Positions 42,979 through 50,310 of a stretch of 64,000 nt of DNA are shown here, in pieces. How positions within the stretch are numbered: position 1 is the stretch's first letter; each line of letters opens with the position of its first letter. Origin of the DNA: Lachnospiraceae bacterium (GTDB lineage Bacteria; Bacillota; Clostridia; Lachnospirales; Lachnospiraceae); NCBI GenBank assembly GCA_017484135.1, contig JAFUTQ010000059.1, positions 1 to 64,000 on the forward strand, in the 5' to 3' direction. A model generated the notes under the pieces. The model saw nothing but the letters and a program-made list of their open reading frames with translations. It was not told the origin of the DNA and did not search any database. The position numbers and the translations under genes were made by a program.

Positions 42979-44691
42979 GACAAACACTGCCGTCTGATAC
43001 GGCTGCAAAACACCATCAAAGCTCTGTCCCGTGAGCAGATCCTGTCTGCCGACATATGCGCCGGCCTCCGCCGTCCCGTCCGCACCGTGGAACAAAACAG
43101 TCACAGACACATTGTCCTTCTCTGCGACCATTGTGATCAGTGCGGTTTCATCATCGGCGGCAAGCGTCGTAATCTCGCCATGGGTTAATGCCGGATATTG
43201 ATGACGCACAGAAATCAGGGTGCGATACCATTCATACATCTTTTGATCCTGATACGCTTCATCCCACACCATCCCGCGTCTGCAATCGGGATCGTCGGCT
43301 CCGGTCATGGCATACTCATCTCCGTAATAGATCATGGGCATACCCGGAAGCAAAAGCTGCAGGGCTGCCGCAAAGTGCTGCTTCTCCTTCCTTTCACCGC
43401 AGGCGTGCAAAAAGCGCTCCGTATCATGACTGTCTATGAGATTCCAGAAAATCGGAAATACCTTTTTGTGAATATTTCCTCTCAGGAAACCTATGGTTTC
43501 TACAAACCGGGAGGCCGTCGTCTTTTCCTCGGCTACAAAATCCCTGACTGCCAGATAGAAATCATAGTTCATGATGGTATCCCACTCGTCTCCCTCCAGA
43601 AAGTCATCCGCGTAGTACCAGGTCTCGCCGATCAGCAATGCCTCGGGATTGATGCTTCGCACCGCCTCCCGGAATTTTTTCCAGAACCGATGGCTCACCT
43701 CATCCCCCACATCCAGCCGCCAGCCGTCGATCCCGCATGTCCGAAGCCAATAGCAGGCCACATCCATGATATATTTTTCCACCTCCGGATTGATCTGGTT
43801 GAGCTTTGGCATCCCTCCGAAATACGCGAAACACTTGTAACTCGGTTTTTCTCCCCACTCCGCCCGCAGCGGAAACTGCTCTATGTGATACCAATCCTTG
43901 TAGTCAGAATTTTCTCCGTTCTTTCTCACGTCCTCGAAGGCAAAAAATTCAGGAGCCGTATGATTAAACACCCCGTCCAGAATCACACGCAGCCCCAGCT
44001 CATGTGCCCGGTCTACCAATTCCTTCAAATCTTCCTGCGTTCCGAAATCAGGATCAATCTGAAAATAATCAATGGTATCATACTTATGCTGGGAAGCAGA
44101 ACGGAAAATCGGGGTCAGATAAACAACGTCCGCTCCCAGATTTTTGATGTATTCTAACCGGGCGGTAATCCCCCGCAGATTCCCCTTCAGCTCATCCCAC
44201 GCCTCAATGGGTGTCTTGTACCAGAGCTCCTTTGACACCTCTGCAGTTGTGGAAAAACGAGACGGAAAGATCTGATAGACCACCTTTCCCTGCGCCCAAT
44301 GAGGAATTTCAAACTGTTCCTCCTCGCGCAGCGTCTGGGGACAGTCAAACATATGCTGCAGATTCTCTATGACTTCCGGATAGAACTGATAATTGCCATA
44401 GTAGGAAACGGCTCCGTCCATTCCTTCCAGTTCAAAAAAATACCTCAGGCACACCACATCCATGGGAATCTGTACCTCGAAATAATCATGATAGCGGTCA
44501 AAGGAGGCCCGTTTCATCTCCCAGGTCCCGGCCTTGTCCAACTGCTTCATCGACAGATATTTGTCATGCGTATGTAACACCACCCGCCGGATATCGTCCC
44601 TTTTGGTTTTGAGCCGTATAATAAACTGATTTTTCTCTACTGCGTAGCAGTATCTTTTATTCGCACCATGCTCGATTGCCGCGTACTCCAT
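42973..44691 (-). CDS. Neopullulanase/cyclomaltodextrinase-type GH13 alpha-amylase
   Basis: A 572-residue cytosolic enzyme that hydrolyses alpha-glucans such as maltodextrins. An N-terminal CBM34-like beta domain (about 1-115) precedes the barrel. The GH13 motifs are DGVFNHT, GWRLDVGDEV (nucleophile Asp), LLIGETWY (acid Glu) and NLIDSHDTERFL (third Asp). No signal peptide is seen, so it would act on imported oligosaccharides. ATG 44691 was chosen with AAAGGGGG upstream; a GTG at 44694 is possible. It lies 12 bases downstream of the FNT channel gene. Confidence 0.93.
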   Translation of the reverse strand: MEYAAIEHGANKRYCYAVEKNQFIIRLKTKRDDIRRVVLHTHDKYLSMKQLDKAGTWEMKRASFDRYHDYFEVQIPMDVVCLRYFFELEGMDGAVSYYGNYQFYPEVIENLQHMFDCPQTLREEEQFEIPHWAQGKVVYQIFPSRFSTTAEVSKELWYKTPIEAWDELKGNLRGITARLEYIKNLGADVVYLTPIFRSASQHKYDTIDYFQIDPDFGTQEDLKELVDRAHELGLRVILDGVFNHTAPEFFAFEDVRKNGENSDYKDWYHIEQFPLRAEWGEKPSYKCFAYFGGMPKLNQINPEVEKYIMDVACYWLRTCGIDGWRLDVGDEVSHRFWKKFREAVRSINPEALLIGETWYYADDFLEGDEWDTIMNYDFYLAVRDFVAEEKTTASRFVETIGFLRGNIHKKVFPIFWNLIDSHDTERFLHACGERKEKQHFAAALQLLLPGMPMIYYGDEYAMTGADDPDCRRGMVWDEAYQDQKMYEWYRTLISVRHQYPALTHGEITTLAADDETALITMVAEKDNVSVTVLFHGADGTAEAGAYVGRQDLLTGQSFDGVLQPYQTAVFVS

Positions 44692-44703
44692 CACAGTCCC
44701 CCT

Positions 44704-45327
44704 TTATTTTTCCGGTACTTTTTTCCCTAAGGGAATCAAAACTCCGCCCACTGCATTTCCCAGTGTGATGAGCACGATACACAATACCGTTTTGGCCGAC
44801 CACATCTGTGCAATGGAAAAATAGAACATATCCGCAATACAGTGCTCAAATCCACACAGAATAAAGGTGGCGACACCCAGAAACAGGATGACGGGATTGC
44901 CTTTTGTCTTTGCATATCCATCCACCGCAATGAACATCAGCATCCCGCAGAAAATTCCAAGACAAAACAGGCTGAGATAGCTGTCATTTAATTTTGTCTC
45001 ACACATGGTCTTTGCCGTCTCTGCAATTCCCGCTGCCCTGGTCTGTAAAACACCAAACGCTGTGAGCATGGTTCCCAGCAGATTTCCCAGCCAGATAATC
45101 AGCAGATCGATCAGATAGACCGGTTTGTTGTCAAACAGATACCCCACCTTCCCCGTAAACAGATTCAAGCCCTGAATACAGATTGTATACAGTCCTACGG
45201 TAAACATCAGCGCTCCCACAACCTTGCTCTCCGTGGACAGATACACAACGCCGCCTACCCCGATCGTGATGCCGGACAAAACAGCCAGAAGCAGCGTTCT
45301 CACATACTTTATGATTGGTGATTTCAT
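44704..45327 (-). CDS. Formate/nitrite transporter (FNT) family channel
   Basis: A 207-residue channel with six predicted helices. GFEHCIADMFYF and LITLGNAVGGVL match the FNT signatures near the pore, as in FocA (usually GFEHSVANM and LGN-GG). It is shorter than FocA (about 280 residues), through brief loops and termini. Such channels move formate, nitrite or hydrosulfide as proton symporters or exporters. ATG 45327 is preceded by AAAAGGGG; the longer frame has no site. Substrate unknown. Confidence 0.9.
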   Translation of the reverse strand: MKSPIIKYVRTLLLAVLSGITIGVGGVVYLSTESKVVGALMFTVGLYTICIQGLNLFTGKVGYLFDNKPVYLIDLLIIWLGNLLGTMLTAFGVLQTRAAGIAETAKTMCETKLNDSYLSLFCLGIFCGMLMFIAVDGYAKTKGNPVILFLGVATFILCGFEHCIADMFYFSIAQMWSAKTVLCIVLITLGNAVGGVLIPLGKKVPEK

Positions 45328-45388
45328 CGTTCGATAACCCCTTTTCGTTTTTCGTTTATTATAACCCAAAGGGCGGGAGGATTTCAAG

Positions 45389-46504
45389 CTACGAAATCCG
45401 CTGCGCCTTCATCGCTTTTTTTCTTTCATACATGCTTTCATCCGCTTTTTTCAACAAGGTCTCCATGTCAAAGGGACGTGAAGCATAAACGCTTCCGGTT
45501 GCGAGTGAGCAATGAACCGGATCCTCCCTGCGGTTTAACGGCTTCAAATTTGTCTCCCACTTTGTTATCATACTGCGTGCAGCCTCTTCGGAGTAATTGC
45601 AGAATATCAATGCAAACTCGTCTCCGCCAAGCCGGTATCCGTGAATGTCATCCGCTATGAGCTTTCTCATTTCCTCCGCGACGCGCTTTAAGACAAAATC
45701 TCCGGCCTCGTGTCCGCAGGTATCATTCATTTTCTTCAGAAAATTCACATCGAGATAAACTATGTAAATCGCATCTAATTTGGGGTATTCCCGACTCACT
45801 CTCTGGTTGTATTTCGCCCGGTTCTCCAGACCGGTAAGACCGTCACATTCCGCCTGCATCCGGATCCTGTTCTGCCGGACATATTGCAATTTCGCAACCT
45901 TAAGAATGTAAGAGAGACTTAAGGAAATAACCGAAAAGATTACCATTCTCGGCAATGCAAAATACAAAAGCAGCTGCGTCATATAATCCTGATTCATAAC
46001 GGCGGCACGATTCGCGAAAGAATCCTTTTCCAGGCTGATTCCGTATGTGGTCGCATAAATCATATTGCCATCCCAGCAGCCGAAATAGTAACCGAGAATC
46101 ACTGCGATGAGCACGCCAAATAAATTAACCCAGAGGGCGAGCCGAAATACACGCAGATCCGTATACTGTGCAGCCAGCAAAACCGGAAATACACACAGCA
46201 TTACCCCGTGGAAAGTCAAAAATGTCTGTATCGAGATTGACATAAGGGAGACACAGATAATCAGCACATATTTGAACCACTTATTTGTCCCCTTGGTCCA
46301 CAAAAAGATTCCCACCGGAATCAAAAGACAGATGCAGCCGATAATCATGCCAAGTCTCATGTAGGCACGATTCACAACAAAGATTCCGACCTCATTGGCT
46401 GCCCAAATTAACAGACAGATCCCGCACATGATGGATAAAAACATCGTACTGAATTTATTTGCTTTTAATTCATCCTGATACTGTACTTTTTCAATTTCTT
46501 CCAT
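45389..46504 (-). CDS. Membrane diguanylate cyclase (GGDEF)
   Basis: A 371-residue protein with about six N-terminal membrane helices (residues 15-205) and a C-terminal GGDEF domain (210-370). The active site YRLGGDEFALIF is intact, as is DVNFLKKMNDTCGHEAGDFVL, so it should make c-di-GMP. No RxxD inhibitory site is seen upstream of the motif. The membrane part may sense a small ligand; it matches no named sensor that I recognise. The ribosome site is weak (GGAACAGG). Confidence 0.92.
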   Translation of the reverse strand: MEEIEKVQYQDELKANKFSTMFLSIMCGICLLIWAANEVGIFVVNRAYMRLGMIIGCICLLIPVGIFLWTKGTNKWFKYVLIICVSLMSISIQTFLTFHGVMLCVFPVLLAAQYTDLRVFRLALWVNLFGVLIAVILGYYFGCWDGNMIYATTYGISLEKDSFANRAAVMNQDYMTQLLLYFALPRMVIFSVISLSLSYILKVAKLQYVRQNRIRMQAECDGLTGLENRAKYNQRVSREYPKLDAIYIVYLDVNFLKKMNDTCGHEAGDFVLKRVAEEMRKLIADDIHGYRLGGDEFALIFCNYSEEAARSMITKWETNLKPLNRREDPVHCSLATGSVYASRPFDMETLLKKADESMYERKKAMKAQRIS

Positions 46505-46586
46505 AAGCCTGTTCCGTTCGTTTCTACTGCTTCGCTCGTTACTTTTTCATTATACTAAAATGAACAAAAATACGCAACATAACAAT

Positions 46587-46625
46587 AAAACTCTGTCATC
46601 ACACATCATGCAATGACAGAGTTTT
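46587..46625 (-). terminator. Intrinsic terminator after the CAP-domain gene
   Basis: A perfect 13-bp stem, AAAACTCTGTCAT with its complement, around a 13-base loop, followed by a T-rich tract on the minus strand. A run of A on the other side would let it act in both directions. Confidence 0.88.
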
Positions 46626-46640
46626 GGTTTTTCAGACAAT

Positions 46641-47876
46641 TTAATCCGCGAACAGCTGAACCCAATAGGGTGTTCCGTTGCCATTTTGCGTATAGGAAAC
46701 TCCGATTCTGGTATAATTTGCACTCAGTATGTTGGCTCTGTGTCCCTCACTGTTCATCCATGCATTTACGACTTCCTCCGGAGTCTTTTGTCCCCATGCA
46801 ATATTCTCTCCGCAATGTCTGTAGCTTACGTTTCCCTGAAGCAATGCCGTATAGAAGCGGCTTCCATCTGGTCTGGTATGGGAAAAGGAACGCTGAATCT
46901 CACTTCCCCGCACATCTGCTACCGCGGCAATGCTCTCATCAAATTTCAGACCCTTAAGTCCGCGTTTTGTCCGTTCCTCGTTGACCAGACCTGCCACCTG
47001 TCTTACGTAACTTACGTTGGCCACTTCCTGCACGGTTTCTGTCTCCGGTTCCGCTTCCTTTACGACATCGGTCTGCCCGGTCTGCGGAGCAGTATCAATT
47101 TTCTGTGTAGTCTCGTCCGAAGTCCTTGAGGTACCGCTGTTTTCTGATACAGTATTGTTGTCATTTTTTGTACTACTCTGTGACGGGGTGCAGCTGCCGT
47201 TCCGGGTCGTACAGCTGTCATTTTTCGTGGTGCTCTGCGGTGTCGTGCAGTCTCCGCTTGTACTGCAGCTGTTGTCCGACGCTGTGCAGCTTCCATTCTG
47301 GGTCGTGCAGCCGCTCTTTGACGGGGTGCAGCTTCCGTTCTGAGTCGTACAGCTGTCGTTTTTCGTAGTGCTCTGCGGTGTCGTGCAGTCTCCACTTGTG
47401 CTGCAGCTGTTGTCCAGCGCTGTGCAGCTTCCATTCTGGGTCGTGCAGCCGCTCTTTGACGGGGTGCAGCTTCCATTCTGAGTCGTACAGCTGTCATTTT
47501 CTGTGCTGCTCTGTGGTGCGCTGCTGTTCCCATTCGATGTACCGCAGCTGCCACTCGGCGCTACCGTGCTGCCATTCTGGGTCGTGCAGCTGCCCTGCGG
47601 CAGACTGACATTTCCCTGCAGGATGTCAGCGAGATCCTGAATCGACCGGATCTGCGGGCTGCAGGTGCTGCCGTTTCCCTGAACGTATGCGCCCTGTACG
47701 CAGCTGCTACCCGGTAGGTTCCCACACTGTTCCTGCAGCTGTTTGCACAAATCCTCATAGCTGCTGCACTGAATTTTCTGTACACTTCCCAAACCGCAAT
47801 TCGCTGCCTGAGCAGTGGTTGGCATTGCTAACGCCAGCGTCAGCGCAGTCATTCCCATTAATGTAAATTTTCTCAT
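46641..47876 (-). CDS. Secreted Cys-rich repeat protein with CAP/SCP domain
   Basis: A 411-residue exported protein. The signal peptide ends near PTTAQAANC. Residues about 70-255 are a Ser/Thr/Asn/Cys tract built from units CTTQNGSCTPSKSG and CSTSGDCTTPQS with a cysteine every 5-8 residues. The C-terminal 125 residues are a CAP domain (VNEERTKRGLKGLKFDESIA, SFSHTRPDGS, GENIAWGQKTPEEVVNAWMNSEGHRANIL). Clostridial CAP proteins are surface or spore-coat associated. ATG 47876 has AGGAGG 7 bases upstream; TTTGTAACAA repeats twice just before the site. The Cys tract could crosslink by disulfides. Confidence 0.88.
   Translation of the reverse strand: MRKFTLMGMTALTLALAMPTTAQAANCGLGSVQKIQCSSYEDLCKQLQEQCGNLPGSSCVQGAYVQGNGSTCSPQIRSIQDLADILQGNVSLPQGSCTTQNGSTVAPSGSCGTSNGNSSAPQSSTENDSCTTQNGSCTPSKSGCTTQNGSCTALDNSCSTSGDCTTPQSTTKNDSCTTQNGSCTPSKSGCTTQNGSCTASDNSCSTSGDCTTPQSTTKNDSCTTRNGSCTPSQSSTKNDNNTVSENSGTSRTSDETTQKIDTAPQTGQTDVVKEAEPETETVQEVANVSYVRQVAGLVNEERTKRGLKGLKFDESIAAVADVRGSEIQRSFSHTRPDGSRFYTALLQGNVSYRHCGENIAWGQKTPEEVVNAWMNSEGHRANILSANYTRIGVSYTQNGNGTPYWVQLFAD
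47221..47496 (-). repeat. Two 138-bp tandem repeats in the Cys-rich tract
   Basis: 47221-47358 and 47359-47496 are nearly identical; each encodes a 46-residue block of Cys-Ser-Thr-Asn-rich sequence. The few differences are mostly silent, indicating recent duplication. Confidence 0.9.
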
Positions 47877-47987
47877 GTAATACCTCCTCAAGTTGTTACA
47901 AATTTGTTACAAACTAAGGATAGCACGCATAAGGCTTATTTCCTAGTGGGGATGGCTGGCAGCGTAGGAAAACAGTGGATATGGGTG

Positions 47988-48163
47988 ATTCAAGACCGGG
48001 GGCGGGGGAGAAATAAGCGGTCATGCCGACGTAGTCGGCATAGACTTTTTTGCACAGGAACGCCCAAAGGACAGCAAGCTTTCCTTTGGGTGTCTCGGCG
48101 CAAAATGGTCACATCGTTTCACGATGTGAACCGCTTATTTCTCCCCCGCCCCCGATCTTGAAT
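47988..48163. repeat. Nested foldback element, family R2 copy E
   Basis: Arms of about 35 bp (ATTCAAGA-C-GGGGGCGGGGG with AGAAATAAGCGGT, one mismatch) enclose ATGCCGAC/GTCGGCAT, a central stem on CCCAAAGG and CCTTTGGG, and TTCACATCG-type CACATCG/CGATGTG. It is the longest-armed copy and lies between fur and the CAP-domain gene. Confidence 0.9.
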
Positions 48164-48168
48164 GCTCC

Positions 48169-48627
48169 CTACAAACAGCAATCACTGGTACACGGATCTA
48201 CCATCACGCTTGTGATCTTTTTCCCGTTTCCGTAACCACACGCCTTTAAGCCCTCTGAAATTACCCGGTACCAGCTTTGTGCATTCAGCTGGCAAACAGT
48301 ATCATCCTCAAATTCGATCCGACAGGCATTTTCCTTCTCACAATCCATGGGGCAGGATATTTTGTACATGTTTTTTCTGCTGAACGCACCGATATCCTCC
48401 AGCAGATTTACCATTCGATAGACCGTAGCCGCTCCGATCGCGGCATCCTGCATATTCGCCTTATAATAGATTTCCTTGCAGCTGGTGCAATCCTCCTCCA
48501 ATATGACGTCCAGAAGCGTCTGCCGCTGTTTTGTAATCCGGCATCCCCGCTCCCGAAGCCGCTGAAGCACGATTTCCTTTCTGATATCCGTTCTGTAGCT
48601 TGTTTGTTCCATTGTCAAATCCTGCAT
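48169..48627 (-). CDS. Fur-family transcriptional regulator
   Basis: A 152-residue regulator with the Fur winged helix (CRITKQRQTLLDVILEEDCTSCKEIYYKANMQDAAIGAATVYRMVNLLEDIGAF). The C-terminal part is shorter and Cys-rich (SCPMDCEKENAC, VMVDPCTSDCCL) and lacks the HHDH-type metal site of classical Fur, so metal specificity is uncertain. It is the last gene of an operon with flavodoxin and DUF3793, typical of iron-stress or redox genes. Confidence 0.85.
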   Translation of the reverse strand: MQDLTMEQTSYRTDIRKEIVLQRLRERGCRITKQRQTLLDVILEEDCTSCKEIYYKANMQDAAIGAATVYRMVNLLEDIGAFSRKNMYKISCPMDCEKENACRIEFEDDTVCQLNAQSWYRVISEGLKACGYGNGKKITSVMVDPCTSDCCL

Positions 48628-48657
48628 GAAGCCTGTCTCCTCTTGAATGAATTGGTG

Positions 48658-49209
48658 TCACCTGCAAACCGTCATTTGCGAAAGTTTCCTGCCCGCACGA
48701 AACACACGCATATAAACTTCGGTACATTTTGTAAACTTGGCAAAAAGCTTTTCTTTTTCCGTCTCGTTGCAGTACACCTTCCACAATCCGCAGCTTTTAC
48801 AATTTTTTCCCTTGTTCTCGATAAACCCCTTCACATCCTCGAGGGGATAGCCGAGAAACAACCCAATCTCATGGGGAAAGCATGATTCGCTGTGCAGGCG
48901 CTGCTTTAAGTGCCGGATACAATGCCCGATATCACAATCCCGGTATCCGTACCCGGAAAGCAGCTCCAAAACGCCTGCCCGATTCAGTTCCATCTGCAAA
49001 TGCTTTGGCCGGTATGTATAAACCAGTACCGAATCCTCACGCCAGAGCAATGCTTCCACGCACACGCCCCGTTCATTCAACAGCACATTTGCACGTTTCA
49101 GCTCCCGCGAAGCATTCTCACGATCCTGATAAAAATAGCTGAACAGACTCGCGCTCTTGATTCCGGCAAGCGTCGGTGCGCAATACTCGATTAATCTGTT
49201 TTCTAACAT
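48658..49209 (-). CDS. DUF3793-family protein
   Basis: A 183-residue cytosolic protein with C-terminal cysteine pairs, including NCKSCGLWKVYC. Segments EYCAPTLAGIKSASLF and HEIGLFLGYPLEDVKGFI are the familiar DUF3793 blocks. The family commonly travels with flavodoxin and iron-regulated genes in clostridia, and its function is unknown. It lies 6 bases after flavodoxin and 30 before fur. Confidence 0.85.
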   Translation of the reverse strand: MLENRLIEYCAPTLAGIKSASLFSYFYQDRENASRELKRANVLLNERGVCVEALLWREDSVLVYTYRPKHLQMELNRAGVLELLSGYGYRDCDIGHCIRHLKQRLHSESCFPHEIGLFLGYPLEDVKGFIENKGKNCKSCGLWKVYCNETEKEKLFAKFTKCTEVYMRVFRAGRKLSQMTVCR

Positions 49210-49215
49210 ACACTT

Positions 49216-49647
49216 CTATAAAGCCGCCAATTGTTTGCCAAGTGCTTCGCAGTCTGCAAGCCCATCCGTATCCGGTGTCTCATGACAAATCAGTCCCTCA
49301 CCGTTTAACACCGTTGCTCCGGCTGCTTCCATTCTCTCTACCCAGTCGCGCATCCACTGACCGTCGCCCCAGCCATAGGACCCAAAAAGCGCAATCGTCT
49401 TTCCTGACGCAAAGCCTTCGACATCAGCCACAAACGGATCCATTTCTGTCTCCTCCAGCACCTCTGCCCCCATAGCCGGGCAGCCCAGCGCAAACCCCTT
49501 TGCCGCCTTCAGTTCATCCAGAGAAGCCTCTCCTACCGAAATGACCGCAGCCTCTTTTCCGCTCGCGGAAACTCCGGCTCCGATTGCCTCCGCCATTGCC
49601 TGCGTATTTCCAGATTGTGACCAATAAACAACATAAACTTTATCCAT
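49216..49647 (-). CDS. Flavodoxin
   Basis: A 143-residue short-chain flavodoxin, an FMN electron carrier that replaces ferredoxin when iron is scarce. The phosphate loop is WSQSGNTQAMA, and the FMN-stacking loops are GCPAMGAE and GSYGWGDGQWMRDW. AGGAGG lies 8 bases before the ATG. It leads the flavodoxin-DUF3793-fur operon, with a palindrome upstream that may bind the Fur-family protein. Confidence 0.95.
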   Translation of the reverse strand: MDKVYVVYWSQSGNTQAMAEAIGAGVSASGKEAAVISVGEASLDELKAAKGFALGCPAMGAEVLEETEMDPFVADVEGFASGKTIALFGSYGWGDGQWMRDWVERMEAAGATVLNGEGLICHETPDTDGLADCEALGKQLAAL

Positions 49648-49678
49648 GATATCGAATCCTCCTTGTGGTTGATTTTGG

Positions 49679-49692
49679 TTAGTTGCAACTAA
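49679..49692 (-). promoter_or_regulatory. Candidate operator TTAGTTGCAACTAA before flavodoxin
   Basis: A perfect 14-bp palindrome lies 32 bases upstream of the flavodoxin ATG and downstream of a TATGAT -10-like hexamer. It is not the classical Fur box, but a metalloregulator site is plausible because the operon encodes a Fur-family protein. Confidence 0.45.
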
Positions 49693-49769
49693 TTCGATAT
49701 CATACTAACACAACTGATTTCGTTTCGCAACATTTTTATTGAAAGAAATTCTCGTTTCTTTGTATGATC

Positions 49770-50162
49770 TTAAGCAGTATGTTTCGTTGTATCCGCTTTG
49801 TGTCTGTCCAAAATGTTATGTACTCTTTCAACTTCGTCGAGAACTAAACCACATTCTTTTTGTATCTCTTCTTTTAAGTTCCCTTCGGTTTTTCTTAAAT
49901 CATCTCTTAATTGTGATTGTTCTGCTTTTAAGGTCTGAACATCTTCTTTTAAGATCTCAACATCTTCTTTTAATTGTGATTGTCCTTCTTTTAAGGTCTG
50001 AACATCTTCTTTTAAGATCTCAACATCTTCTCTTAATTGTGATTGTCCTTCTTTTAAGGTCTGAACATCTTCTTTTAAGGTTTGAACATCTTCTTTTATA
50101 GGATTTAACTTGCTGTCAAGTAATTGACCGATTGCCTGTATATCTTCGTTTGTCAATGCCAT
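49770..50162 (-). CDS. Repeat-built coiled-coil protein (130 aa)
   Basis: A cytosolic protein made of a short N-terminal helix (MALTNEDIQAIGQLLDSK), then heptads LKEDVQTLKEGQSQLREDVEI repeated about three times, then another helix ending VERVHNILDRHK. The 21-residue repeats (63 bp at DNA level, about 49926-50098) indicate slippage expansion. It is likely an oligomeric rod. No function is recognised; base composition is more AT-rich than its neighbours, which may hint at transfer. Confidence 0.8.
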   Translation of the reverse strand: MALTNEDIQAIGQLLDSKLNPIKEDVQTLKEDVQTLKEGQSQLREDVEILKEDVQTLKEGQSQLKEDVEILKEDVQTLKAEQSQLRDDLRKTEGNLKEEIQKECGLVLDEVERVHNILDRHKADTTKHTA

Positions 50163-50245
50163 ACGCTCACGCCCCTTCGAGTTATATTGATATCATAGCA
50201 CAAATTGGATGCAAAGTCTATTAGTTTCCGGTTGTTCGGCACAAG

Positions 50246-50283
50246 CAAAAAACACCGCAAACCTTTCTCAAAGTCTGCGGTGT
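50246..50283 (-). terminator. Intrinsic terminator of the giant-protein operon
   Basis: On the minus strand ACACCGCAGAC pairs with GGTTTGCGGTGT around a short loop and ends in a run of six T. It begins 28 bases after the giant gene's stop codon. Confidence 0.9.
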
Positions 50284-50310
50284 CTCTCTTGATCTTTCTT
50301 TTTGTTCCCT

